From Prochlorococcus sp. AG-402-G19 (lineage in GTDB: Bacteria > Cyanobacteriota > Cyanobacteriia > PCC-6307 > Cyanobiaceae), in assembly GCA_003279455.1 (NCBI GenBank), contig QCHU01000013.1, forward strand, positions 1 through 34,302: a stretch of 34,302 nt of DNA, given 5' to 3'. The position numbers were made by a program, and so were the translations under genes. Below the pieces are notes generated by a model. The model was not told where the DNA came from, made no database searches, and worked only from the letters and a program-made list of their open reading frames with translations. Positions 1 through 5,984 of the stretch are shown piece by piece. The number at the start of each line of letters is the position of its first letter. Position 1 is the first letter of the stretch.

Positions 1-1
1 C

Positions 2-241
2 ATGATAAAAAATTTGAATGATGAAAATTTGTCAGAACTTTGTGAAGAATTCCTTACCAATCATGAGGCTGCGATGAATATATTATTTAAATATTGTAGT
101 GAATTTGGACTAATATTTGATAGCCAAGAAATTAAAGATAACATGACAATTATGCATAAGAATGGCGACTTTGATAATATTGTATGTTTTGGGATTGAAT
201 TATCAGAAAATCAATTATATAAGAAGTTTCATCCTTCTTGA
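2..241 (+). CDS. hypothetical protein, 79 aa
   Basis: A 79-residue acidic, soluble-looking protein with no signal peptide or membrane segment. The first ATG is at the second base of the window, so an upstream start cannot be excluded. I do not recognise the family. The next gene is on the opposite strand and converges on it, leaving 16 bases between the stop codons, so this gene ends its transcription unit here. Confidence 0.55.
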   Translation: MIKNLNDENLSELCEEFLTNHEAAMNILFKYCSEFGLIFDSQEIKDNMTIMHKNGDFDNIVCFGIELSENQLYKKFHPS

Positions 242-257
242 ATAGTTTTCAAGCATT

Positions 258-398
258 TTAAAATGCTGATTTGCCTTTACCTGATCTAAGAAGAAATAAA
301 GTTGGCAATGCTAATAGAACTGTTACTGAAGTAATAAGTATTAGATTGATAGTCAATGAACTCACTCCTAGTTGAGAAGATGATAATGCAAAAAACAT
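258..398 (-). CDS. small single-pass membrane protein, 46 aa
   Basis: Starting at the ATG at 398 gives 46 residues: a short polar N-terminus, one hydrophobic segment of about 22 residues (roughly residues 15-37) and a basic tail ending SGKGKSAF. The frame stays open to an earlier ATG at 473, which would add a very basic 25-residue extension. I prefer the shorter form because the extension does not look like a natural N-terminus. The size and layout resemble small photosystem-associated or stress membrane proteins, but I recognise no family. Confidence 0.5.
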   Translation of the reverse strand: MFFALSSSQLGVSSLTINLILITSVTVLLALPTLFLLRSGKGKSAF

Positions 399-511
399 TG
401 GATTTGAAGTCTGAATTCTTTTATTCTTAACTATATTCTTTTTAAATTTTTTTCTTGTAAAAGGTTGTAGCAATTATTCTCTATTTTTGATTAAGTTTTC
501 ATTATTCTGAT

Positions 512-796
512 TTATGTTTTTGTATTGAGTTCACTTTGTATTTCTTTCTTTTTCTTTAGAGCTTCTTTTTCGATTTCTTTTTTTGCATCTGCTTCTTTTT
601 CAGAAGCTATTTTTGCTGCTAATGCAACTGATTCTTCATGAGCTATCTTTTCCTCTAGTTGTCCTGTTGCTCTCATCCATTCATTCACACTGACTTCCTT
701 ACCTGCCGCTTCGCATTCTTTCTTAAATCTTAGGAAAGGAAACCAATGATGATTTGCTGTCTCAGGGTTGCTTGCATTTAAACTATCTTCAGGCAT
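512..796 (-). CDS. hypothetical protein with charged coiled-coil tail, 94 aa
   Basis: The N-terminal 45 residues hold aromatic and Cys residues (HHWFPFLRFKKECEAAGKEV). The C-terminal half is a run of Ala, Lys and Glu typical of a long amphipathic helix or coiled coil. There is no membrane segment or signal peptide, so it should be cytosolic. The family is not recognised. It is transcribed away from the gene at 1025, so 797-1024 is a divergent promoter region. That region also contains a hairpin with arms at 903-910 and 916-923. Confidence 0.6.
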   Translation of the reverse strand: MPEDSLNASNPETANHHWFPFLRFKKECEAAGKEVSVNEWMRATGQLEEKIAHEESVALAAKIASEKEADAKKEIEKEALKKKKEIQSELNTKT

Positions 797-1024
797 TTAT
801 TGGAATTAAAGGTTTTCGAATTATCTATTATTTTTTGTATTGCATTTCGATTTATTTTACGAGATTAAAGTTCCTTTTATACTTCAAACCTCCATGTGAT
901 TTTTTTACTTCAAAAAAGTAAAATTTTACTAATTTCTTTGAATAAATAGTGATGATAGTTAGTTCCTTTTTGTATGTAGATTTTAATTTTTATCTTAATT
1001 TAGTAGGACTAAGAAACATTAGTT
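797..1024. promoter_or_regulatory. divergent intergenic region with a small hairpin
   Basis: This AT-rich stretch lies between genes that start at 796 (minus) and 1025 (plus), so it must hold both promoters. TTTTACTT at 903-910 and AAGTAAAA at 916-923 form an 8-bp hairpin with a 5-base loop. T-rich bases on both sides make it look like a bidirectional terminator, although no gene ends here. No -10/-35 pair stands out enough to call. Confidence 0.3.
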
Positions 1025-1249
1025 ATGGAATCTTCATTGGCTCTAGCTATTATCTTGACATTTGTAGGGATAATTATTTTCATATTAATTTCAAAAAATG
1101 ATCTCGGAGTGACAACTTTAAAGAAAGATCCTGAGGCTCATACGACTCTGATCGGGTCAGTAGCAAAAGGCATTCCTGGAACTGATATCTTAGAGTCTGG
1201 CAAGGTACAAATCACAAAAGATTCAACTGAAAATGCAGTTCACAACTAA
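1025..1249 (+). CDS. small N-terminally anchored membrane protein, 74 aa
   Basis: Residues 4-22 are a clear hydrophobic helix (ALAIILTFVGIIIFILIS). A polar tail of about 50 residues follows and contains a glycine-rich stretch (GSVAKGIPGTD). This is an N-terminal anchor with a short soluble domain. Its last 17 bases overlap the next frame at 1233, so the two are probably translated together. The family is not recognised. Confidence 0.6.
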   Translation: MESSLALAIILTFVGIIIFILISKNDLGVTTLKKDPEAHTTLIGSVAKGIPGTDILESGKVQITKDSTENAVHN

Positions 1250-1463
1250 TGTAGATTCAAGTGAAGAAGTTATTTGGTCATTGATTTTAAATAATTTGAC
1301 CTCTAAATTATCAACTGAAGCTTCAGCTGCGACATCTAGTTTCTATCGAACTAAGGATGGTATTGAGTGCTCAGGCAGAAAAAAAAATGGAGATTTGATT
1401 GCTAATTGTTATTCCGAATCAGATCGCATGGGTAAACGCCATTGGACTATCGATCTCAAGTGA
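1233..1463 (+). CDS. hypothetical protein, 76 aa, overlapping the gene before it
   Basis: A soluble 76-residue protein with two Cys residues and a C-terminal basic and aromatic stretch (MGKRHWTIDLK). The ATG at 1233 lies inside the end of the preceding gene in another reading frame, a 17-base overlap that suggests translational coupling. The compact alpha/beta-like composition and intact length suggest a real protein, but I cannot name the family. Confidence 0.55.
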   Translation: MQFTTNVDSSEEVIWSLILNNLTSKLSTEASAATSSFYRTKDGIECSGRKKNGDLIANCYSESDRMGKRHWTIDLK

Positions 1464-1663
1464 TTTCATGAAAAGATAGACGTTTATTTTGTAAATTAAA
1501 TCCAATACTTTTTAATGGTTTCATGGCTTAAATTAATCCGTGTATTAATTATTTGAGATACCTTGATGTAAATAGGAAACAAGATTTTGTTTCATTTCTT
1601 CTAGACTGTCTTTAGGTATAGGAGTGAAAATGAAATACATATTTTCCAAGTCTGAGACAGTAT

Positions 1664-1975
1664 ATGTTCATGTCATCTGCTGATTCTATTTTCTTCAAGA
1701 GTCGAGCAGAATGTTTTAGTAATAGTAAGCTTCATTCCTTAGATAAATATTGGAGTATAAACAACTCACACCCTATGCATAACCAAATGCATGAAATAAT
1801 TGAAAACATTTTAAATGCTAGAGGTGAAAAGACTATCAAGCAGTCAAGACTAGATTTGGTTAGGAACCTTGAAAGATCTTTATCAATCTCCACTCCTATG
1901 GGGCGTTTGAGTGCAAATATAATTTCTTTTATTTCAAGTTTAATTATGTCTAAGGTTAAGCCAACTAATTTATGA
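1664..1975 (+). CDS. hypothetical protein, 103 aa
   Basis: A mostly polar protein containing a His/Met-rich stretch (SHPMHNQMHEIIENIL) near residues 36-51. A weakly hydrophobic C-terminal helix (ANIISFISSLIM) follows at about residues 84-95. The start is either the ATG at 1664 or the one two codons later at 1670. A hairpin at 1576-1593 (GAAACAA/TTGTTTC) lies in the 200-base region upstream. The next gene begins 10 bases after the stop, so the pair is probably one operon. No family is recognised. Confidence 0.5.
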   Translation: MFMSSADSIFFKSRAECFSNSKLHSLDKYWSINNSHPMHNQMHEIIENILNARGEKTIKQSRLDLVRNLERSLSISTPMGRLSANIISFISSLIMSKVKPTNL

Positions 1976-1984
1976 ATATCTAAA

Positions 1985-2188
1985 ATGAGTAGTCAATATA
2001 AATCTTTAATTGAAGCCAGAGATCAATGGCAGAGTGATATAAAAATGTACAAGGATTTTCTTAAAGGAGAGTCTAAAACCTTTGAAGGTAGATACGGTGC
2101 AGAAGAATATATTTCAATGGCTGAGAATAGATTGAACGATATCAACCTAAAGTTAAAGGAACTAAAGAAAGAAAATCTATCTGAATAG
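1985..2188 (+). CDS. hypothetical helical protein, 67 aa
   Basis: A highly charged, almost entirely helical 67-residue protein (heptad-like IEARDQWQSDIKMYKDFL, then NRLNDINLKLKELKKEN) with no membrane segment. It follows the 1664 gene by only 9 bases, so the two are likely co-transcribed. Composition suggests a coiled-coil or helical-hairpin protein. The family is not recognised. Its stop faces the convergent membrane operon that ends at 2236. Confidence 0.55.
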   Translation: MSSQYKSLIEARDQWQSDIKMYKDFLKGESKTFEGRYGAEEYISMAENRLNDINLKLKELKKENLSE

Positions 2189-2235
2189 ATCAAAGATGAG
2201 AAGCCCAGCGGTTAGAGCGAGTAGGAAGAGGCGTT

Positions 2236-2625
2236 TCATTTTAAGTCTCTTAAAATAGCTCGTGAAAATTCAAAAATCCCCTGAATGAGCACCCTTGAAT
2301 AGACGGAAGTAATTGCTAATGTCCAATAAACCAATGGAATAACAAGGAGAATCCACCAAATCCTGAAAATATTTGACCAGATAAAATTTAAAGTTGGTAT
2401 AACTCCAACAAATATCAAGCTTAAAAGAAAAACCAATATCAACACAAATTTCTTACCACCTTTCGTCTTAATAAATGTCAGTAAAGGTCTTATAAATTTT
2501 TCAGGTAGCAAATCTGCCCAACGAGATGGTCGATATTTTATCCAAAAGCCCATATCGTTTCTTATCTGTCTGTCATAGGCTGCAAGAATTTCTTTTAGTG
2601 TCTTCTTAGTAGTCAAGCGGTTCAT
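2236..2625 (-). CDS. membrane protein, 129 aa, last gene of a three-gene operon
   Basis: From the ATG at 2625 the protein has about 60 polar N-terminal residues (MNRLTTKKTLKEILAAYDRQ) and then two hydrophobic segments, near residues 62-80 and 88-107. A short C-terminal tail follows. The frame is open to an ATG at 2685, but the start at 2625 overlaps the previous stop as TAATG. That is a classic coupled start, and the extra residues would lie wholly inside the upstream gene. The product is an inner or thylakoid membrane protein of unknown family. Confidence 0.6.
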   Translation of the reverse strand: MNRLTTKKTLKEILAAYDRQIRNDMGFWIKYRPSRWADLLPEKFIRPLLTFIKTKGGKKFVLILVFLLSLIFVGVIPTLNFIWSNIFRIWWILLVIPLVYWTLAITSVYSRVLIQGIFEFSRAILRDLK

Positions 2626-3017
2626 TATTTTCCTTTTAGTAATCCATAAGTACAAAAAACTGGGTTTGCAATTAGAACAATCCAAAACGGTGGTGGTGGA
2701 CCAGCATCAACAATTACTCCTGCATTAAGAGTATTGAATACTGCAACTATTAAGAGGCAAGACATTAATGCCAATTCACCTAGTAAAACTTTCTTGGCAG
2801 ATTCGTGATCTCTGATGGAACTAGAAATTATCAATAAGAAGCCAATACCTATATTTGTTGCTGCAACAACATCTGCTGTTCCTCTAATAAATAACAATGT
2901 CTCTGCTGAGACTGATGGAGCAATGGTATCAACAGAAAAAATCAACATGTTTATTAGCAGTACCCCCAATACCAAATGAAGAGATCCAACAGTTGTTAGG
3001 ATTGTTTTTATTTTCAT
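2625..3017 (-). CDS. four-helix membrane protein, 130 aa
   Basis: Four hydrophobic segments are visible: residues 8-30, about 43-67, about 80-100 and about 108-127. Connectors are short, and the last loop carries a proline run (AGPPPPFW). The size and even spacing resemble small DoxX/DUF-type membrane proteins, but I see no diagnostic motif. Its ATG at 3017 directly follows the previous stop (TAAATG), and its own stop overlaps the next ATG. The three genes are therefore tightly coupled. Confidence 0.65.
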   Translation of the reverse strand: MKIKTILTTVGSLHLVLGVLLINMLIFSVDTIAPSVSAETLLFIRGTADVVAATNIGIGFLLIISSSIRDHESAKKVLLGELALMSCLLIVAVFNTLNAGVIVDAGPPPPFWIVLIANPVFCTYGLLKGK

Positions 3018-3311
3018 TTATTTACCAATAGCTTTTTGACTCGTACAGGTTTGATATGCCAAAGCTTTAGCAAAGTCATTTGTATCAAGTCCAAACTCTT
3101 CTAATTGTTTCGCATTAAATTTTTCAAGAACTTCAGGGACGGTATAAAGCTCTGAATATGTACGAACACACGAATTTTTATTCCTTGATTCTTGAATGAC
3201 AGGATTGACCCAGCATCCAAATAGAACTAAGAATCCACCAAAAGTAACGACTCTTCTATGGTTTCTCCACCATTCATAACTGTTGAGATTTAATGCTTTT
3301 TTTAAATCCAT
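3018..3311 (-). CDS. small membrane-anchored protein, 97 aa, first gene of the operon
   Basis: I chose the ATG at 3311, which gives 97 residues. The in-frame ATG at 3356 would add 15 polar residues with two unusual aromatic pairs. A basic segment (YEWWRNHRRVVTFGG) precedes one membrane helix at about residues 22-36. The rest is a soluble domain with three Cys residues, two of them in the second half (NSCVRTYS and YQTCTSQKA), which could form a disulfide if it faces the lumen or periplasm. The two following membrane genes are translationally coupled to it. Confidence 0.6.
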   Translation of the reverse strand: MDLKKALNLNSYEWWRNHRRVVTFGGFLVLFGCWVNPVIQESRNKNSCVRTYSELYTVPEVLEKFNAKQLEEFGLDTNDFAKALAYQTCTSQKAIGK

Positions 3312-3387
3312 GAAATAAAGTTTTTTGTCGAAGTCGCAGAACTTGTTGGTTCTCACTCGACATTAGCCAAGAATTGTAAAAACTAAA

Positions 3388-3594
3388 ATGACCTCCTTTA
3401 CATGCCTAATGGTGTGGCTTTGTGTCGCAGTGTTGTTACCCCTGATGCTCTTTATCTGGGCGTTAGAAAATAAAGAACAAGAATTAAAAGGTAGAGAAAT
3501 TATGGGTGGAGCTGGAGAAAGATTACAACTATTTATAATGTCTCCCCGACAACAGTTAGAAGGTGGTCTATACCTAAATAAATACTTTATCTAA
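3388..3594 (+). CDS. small membrane protein, 68 aa
   Basis: A strong hydrophobic N-terminal helix (residues 4-26, LMVWLCVAVLLPLMLFIWAL) is followed by a charged tail. The protein is transcribed away from the three-gene membrane operon, with 76 bases between the starts. The tail from about residue 39 (GGAGERLQLFIMSPR) is less convincing than the N-terminus. A sequence change may have lengthened an originally shorter protein. Confidence 0.5.
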   Translation: MTSFTCLMVWLCVAVLLPLMLFIWALENKEQELKGREIMGGAGERLQLFIMSPRQQLEGGLYLNKYFI

Positions 3595-3595
3595 C

Positions 3596-3703
3596 ATGGC
3601 AAAGGCATTTCGTGTTGATGCAGGATTTGATAACCCTGATGTAAGCCGAACATTTTTGTGGATTCAATTTGGTGTCTTTACTGGATTAAATGTTTTTTTC
3701 TAG
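3596..3703 (+). CDS. tiny membrane-like protein, 35 aa
   Basis: The ATG lies one base after the previous stop. The frame encodes 35 residues: a polar N-terminus containing VDAGFDNPDVSRT and a hydrophobic C-terminal stretch (FLWIQFGVFTGLNVFF). No Shine-Dalgarno sequence is evident, so translation would rely on coupling to the gene before. Short membrane proteins of this size are common in picocyanobacteria, but I recognise no family. Confidence 0.4.
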   Translation: MAKAFRVDAGFDNPDVSRTFLWIQFGVFTGLNVFF

Positions 3704-3892
3704 TTATGTTCCTTTTATATAAATTCAATCCTGCTTTTCATAGTGTGATCACTGGAAGACCTCTATAGCCTCTTCTTAAATGGGTGGCCCATAGCCTAAT
3801 AAGTTCCTTTTTTACGACAATTAAAGTAGTGCTTTCCTACTCCCTACAAGTAAAAAGAAGGATTAGAAAAAGGGTGTAAGAAAGGAGGTCTT
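3704..3892. other. intergenic, nothing recognised
   Basis: About 190 bases without a supported gene. The only signal is the purine-rich ribosome-binding site at 3882-3889 belonging to the next small frame. Confidence 0.4.
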
Positions 3893-3982
3893 ATGAGACT
3901 ATTTACTCCCTTCACCATCCCCAAAAAGGATAACTGCGATCTTTGCAGGATTAAAAGGAATAATCAGAAGAGGGGCAAATAG
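3893..3982 (+). CDS. 29-aa peptide with a CxxC motif and a strong ribosome-binding site
   Basis: AAGGAGG at 3882-3888 stands five bases before the ATG, one of the best ribosome-binding sites in the window. The 29-residue product is basic and has Cys-Asp-Leu-Cys at residues 15-18, a possible metal-binding or redox pair. A hairpin with a T-run overlaps the stop and looks like an intrinsic terminator. The frame therefore has both a translation start signal and an end of transcription, which argues for expression despite its length. It could be a leader peptide, but no downstream plus-strand gene depends on it. Confidence 0.5.
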   Translation: MRLFTPFTIPKKDNCDLCRIKRNNQKRGK

Positions 3983-3994
3983 CCTCTCTTTTTT
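3969..3994 (+). terminator. intrinsic terminator after the 29-aa gene
   Basis: AGAGG (3969-3973) pairs with CCTCT (3983-3987) around a nine-base loop and is followed by six T at 3989-3994. The stem begins inside the last codons of the 3893 gene. Confidence 0.55.
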
Positions 3995-4031
3995 ATCGAT
4001 TGCTTGCCTGCTGCCATACAAAATTTTCAAT

Positions 4032-4056
4032 AAAAAAAGCCCTTATACAAAGAGCT
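4032..4056 (-). terminator. intrinsic terminator for the 4193-4375 gene
   Basis: On the minus strand AGCTCTT (4056-4050) pairs with AAGGGCT (4044-4038), seven base pairs including one G-T, with a five-base loop. Seven T follow (A-run 4032-4038 on the plus strand). It lies about 140 bases after the stop of the minus-strand gene at 4193. Confidence 0.65.
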
Positions 4057-4077
4057 CGTAACATCATCTGATTGATC

Positions 4078-4618
4078 CCCATCACTCAGTGATGATAAAA
4101 ACAATAGTCAATGTAATTAATTCAGTCAAGCAATTAGAGCTAATCCAACGCTTTACTAGATTTAATTCTGTTTTTGGTAGTCGAATGAATACTTAATTGT
4201 GACCAATACGACAACCAAGTTGAATTAAGCCTCGATCTAAAAGTCGACCAAGCTTCAAAGCTGTCGCCTCTTCAACTCGTGAAAAATGAGACTGATTTGA
4301 TGTCAGCCAATTCATTTCATCTGAAGTAATCACTCCAGTAGAAATTGATTTAAGAAAAAGTAATCCAAGATTCATAGAATTAATTCGAAAGAAGTAAAGG
4401 TCAAGCCTCAGGTTGTGCTACCGATGCTTGGACTTTATGAACCAAAAAACTGAGACCCATCACCCAGTCATAGAAACCTTAGTAAGGACTCAGATATTTT
4501 CAAGATCCCATAACACCATATAAAGATTCACATAACAAAACTTCACCATTAGACGCCACATGTAGGGGGGTTGCTTCTTTAAAGAAATGGGGCTAGAAAT
4601 AGTATCCCCATCACCCAG
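4078..4618. repeat. three copies of CCCATCACYCAG
   Basis: The 12-mer occurs at 4078-4089 (T variant), 4456-4467 and 4607-4618. The first copy is extended to the palindrome CATCACTCAGTGATG (4079-4093). After the second and third copies the next 25 bases also resemble each other, with ACC and AGG blocks at matching spacing. The third copy is followed by six T (4646-4651). No protein explains the repeats. They could be regulatory sites or parts of a small RNA family. Confidence 0.45.
4193..4375 (-). CDS. conserved-looking hypothetical protein, 60 aa
   Basis: A compact soluble protein. It begins MNLGLLFLKSISTGVIT and ends in a helix containing the LGRLLDRGLIQLGCRI motif with one Cys. The regular pattern and the good terminator downstream (4032-4056) suggest a real, separately transcribed gene. 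From memory, similar short proteins are widespread in marine Synechococcus and Prochlorococcus, but I cannot name the family. The function is unknown. Confidence 0.6.
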   Translation of the reverse strand: MNLGLLFLKSISTGVITSDEMNWLTSNQSHFSRVEEATALKLGRLLDRGLIQLGCRIGHN

Positions 4619-4762
4619 GCCGTAGGACACCATACCTAGGGTCTTTTTTATTGGTTGATGACTTGGATGGATTTGGAAAAAAGTATCTGTCAAAAGTTGC
4701 TCATCTTGACGAGCAACTAAGACAAAATTCGTTTAGAAGAATCACGTCTATAAAAACAATTC
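4376..4762. other. intergenic region with repeats and a hairpin
   Basis: This stretch of 387 bases separates divergent genes. It contains two of the CCCATCACYCAG repeats and, at 4696-4717, a perfect seven-pair hairpin (GTTGCTC/GAGCAAC, eight-base loop) 45 bases before the DUF3303 start. On the plus strand the hairpin would lie in the 5' leader of that gene. On the minus strand it is followed by TTTT. A 67-codon minus-strand frame across 4490-4693 has poor composition and was not called. Confidence 0.4.
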
Positions 4763-5035
4763 ATGCTCTACATTCAGCATTGGAAATTTAAGCCTGGTTA
4801 TCACCAAAAGGGTGCAGAAAAATTCTTAGCAAGTGGAGCTCCATATGCTGGAGCAGAAATGCTTGGTCGGTATCACGCTCCAGGATCACTTGAAGGTTGG
4901 ATTTTAGTTAAAGCAGAAGATCCAAAAGCACTTTATGAGCATGCTGCTGAATGGGCTGAATATTTAGATTGGGAAACCACTCCAGTATTTACAGATGAAG
5001 AAGCAGGTCCAATTTGCGCAAAAATCTACGGTTAA
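4763..5035 (+). CDS. DUF3303 family protein, 90 aa
   Basis: The start MLYIQHWKFKPGYH, the central GWILVKAEDPKALYEHAAEW and the C-terminal TTPVFTDEEAG match the cyanobacterial DUF3303 family. These are small ferredoxin-fold-like alpha/beta proteins of about 90 residues whose biochemical role is not established. The length is typical and there is no signal peptide. A second, more divergent member lies at 14913-15209 (MQLYIVTWKFE). Composition is balanced and the frame is well preserved, which suggests a maintained core gene. Confidence 0.8.
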   Translation: MLYIQHWKFKPGYHQKGAEKFLASGAPYAGAEMLGRYHAPGSLEGWILVKAEDPKALYEHAAEWAEYLDWETTPVFTDEEAGPICAKIYG

Positions 5036-5133
5036 AGTAAAAACCAAATTAATTACACCTGATGGTTAATTGAATCAATGGGACTGGCATAGGTCAGTCC
5101 TTTTACAATGCTTGTATAAGGGAAGAAGGATTA

Positions 5134-5295
5134 ATGGTTCCAATTTTCGCAACTTCGACACAAGCCAACCTTCTGATTTATGTAGGTGGTGGTGGTTTTG
5201 TTTTATTAGGAGCTTTTTACTTTGGCCGTCTGGTTACATTCTTTTTTCCTAAAAATCCATTAATCAGGAAAGGGAAGGAGAAGAACGATGCCTGA
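5134..5295 (+). CDS. small single-pass membrane protein, 53 aa
   Basis: The ATG at 5134 follows the purine-rich GGGAAGAAGGA (5121-5131). The 53-residue product has a glycine-rich membrane helix (LLIYVGGGGFVLLGAFYFG, about residues 13-31) and a basic tail. Its last eight bases overlap the next start at 5288, so the two are translationally coupled. It heads a run of three short membrane-protein genes. The size recalls low-mass photosystem subunits, but I recognise no named subunit. Confidence 0.6.
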   Translation: MVPIFATSTQANLLIYVGGGGFVLLGAFYFGRLVTFFFPKNPLIRKGKEKNDA

Positions 5296-5419
5296 TGTGA
5301 AATTAAATTCTGGATCTGATGATGTAGGACTGAAATTCAAAATCATTGGTATTTCAGTGACTATTGGCTTAAACGCTATTGTTTTTATTTGGTATTTCTT
5401 CTTCTCAGGTCTTACCTAA
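5288..5419 (+). CDS. small single-pass membrane protein, 43 aa
   Basis: Forty-three residues: a polar N-terminus (MPDVKLNSGSDDVGLKFK) and one membrane helix (IIGISVTIGLNAIVFIWYFF). The start overlaps the previous gene by eight bases, and the upstream GGGAAGGAGAAG (5272-5283) is a good ribosome-binding site. The topology suggests a thylakoid or inner-membrane peptide. The family and function are not recognised. Confidence 0.6.
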   Translation: MPDVKLNSGSDDVGLKFKIIGISVTIGLNAIVFIWYFFFSGLT

Positions 5420-5437
5420 AAGAATCATGAGGGAAGA

Positions 5438-5623
5438 ATGAACTTCGCTGATAACTGGGCAAGAGTTTTTGTTGTGATTACTTTTCTTACTTTTGGAGAA
5501 GCACAAATTATTGGTGGCATCGTTCCCAATCTGATTGCTTTTAGCTTGTTTCTTGGAGCAATTGGATATTTTGCTGCAACAGGAAAAATGGCTGAGATGT
5601 TCGGCTGGAAAAACAAGAAATAA
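5438..5623 (+). CDS. small membrane protein, 61 aa
   Basis: Two hydrophobic stretches (about residues 9-33 and 33-48) are followed by a short polar tail ending MFGWKNKK. GAGGGAAGA at 5429-5437 precedes the ATG. The gene starts 18 bases after the previous stop, so 5134, 5288 and 5438 probably form one operon. The family is not recognised. Confidence 0.6.
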   Translation: MNFADNWARVFVVITFLTFGEAQIIGGIVPNLIAFSLFLGAIGYFAATGKMAEMFGWKNKK

Positions 5624-5686
5624 AGCTATTACTAGCGAGTAAAGACTCAGGAGATCCCGCTGAGATCCCAGTCTCACTTTCCCATC

Positions 5687-5713
5687 AAAAAAGACAGGCT
5701 GAGAAACCTGTCT
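5687..5713 (-). terminator. intrinsic terminator of tRNA-Pro
   Basis: On the minus strand AGACAGG (5713-5707) pairs perfectly with CCTGTCT (5698-5692) around an eight-base loop, followed by T residues (A-run 5687-5691). It begins ten bases after the tRNA 3' end. Confidence 0.75.
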
Positions 5714-5722
5714 CTGACTGAT

Positions 5723-5795
5723 CGGGGCGACAGGATTCGAACCTGCGACCTAGTGCTCCCAAAGCACCCGCGCTACCAAGCTGCGCCACGCCCCG
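5723..5795 (-). tRNA. tRNA-Pro(UGG)
   Basis: On the minus strand the gene runs from CGGGGCG (5795-5789) to CGCCCCG (5729-5723), giving a perfect seven-pair acceptor stem. The anticodon arm is GGTGC-TTTGGGA-GCACT, so the anticodon is UGG. The T-arm contains the expected GGTTCGAATCC. The gene does not encode CCA. A -10-like TACAAT lies at 5810-5805 and a strong terminator follows. The 5' half, from the acceptor 5' strand through position 41, is repeated exactly at 6788-6829. Confidence 0.95.
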
Positions 5796-5804
5796 CCAAC
5801 TAAG

Positions 5805-5810
5805 ATTGTA
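5805..5810 (-). promoter_or_regulatory. putative -10 box of tRNA-Pro
   Basis: TACAAT on the minus strand, ten bases upstream of the tRNA 5' end. It is conserved in the second copy at 6839-6844. No clear -35 hexamer is seen at the expected distance. Confidence 0.5.
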
Positions 5811-5887
5811 GCCCCTGATAGCTGCTAAGAAAATATAAATTCCCTAAAGCTTGACTCAATAATGATCAAATAGAATCATTTAGAGCG

Positions 5888-5910
5888 TTTTGTCACTCGT
5901 TTGTCACTCG
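5888..5910 (+). repeat. tandem TTTGTCACTCG pair
   Basis: TTTTGTCACTCG (5888-5899) is followed directly by TTTGTCACTCG (5900-5910). Related pairs occur at 6705-6726 and 6922-6944. Paired short direct repeats near a tRNA-borne recombination point resemble integrase arm-type sites, but that is inference. Confidence 0.5.
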
Positions 5911-5944
5911 CTATGTCCCTAAAGAAATTAATGAATAGCCAATG

Positions 5945-5950
5945 TATAAA
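5945..5950 (+). promoter_or_regulatory. putative -10 box for the 5985 gene
   Basis: TATAAA lies within GTATAAAT, 34 bases before the ATG at 5985. The same GTATAAAT is kept at 6978-6985, 35 bases before the ATG of copy 2. Conservation between diverged copies supports function. Confidence 0.4.
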
Positions 5951-5984
5951 TAAGTAATATTAAAAACATCGCTTAAAGGGGGAA

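Noticed and set aside
903-927. Hairpin with T-runs between 797 and 1024 as a terminator
   Set aside because: Both neighbouring genes start, rather than end, at this region, so a terminator role has no transcript to end.
4490-4693. 67-codon minus-strand frame
   Set aside because: It spans the repeat region, has poor composition, and its content is explained by the CCCATCACYCAG element.
5070-5252. 60-codon plus-strand frame
   Set aside because: It overlaps the better supported 53-aa membrane protein at 5134 in another frame and has a Trp/Arg/Cys composition typical of out-of-frame translation.
5405-5677. 90- and 63-codon minus-strand frames
   Set aside because: They are the reverse of the 5438 membrane-protein gene and its flanks, with no ribosome-binding site or coding pattern of their own.
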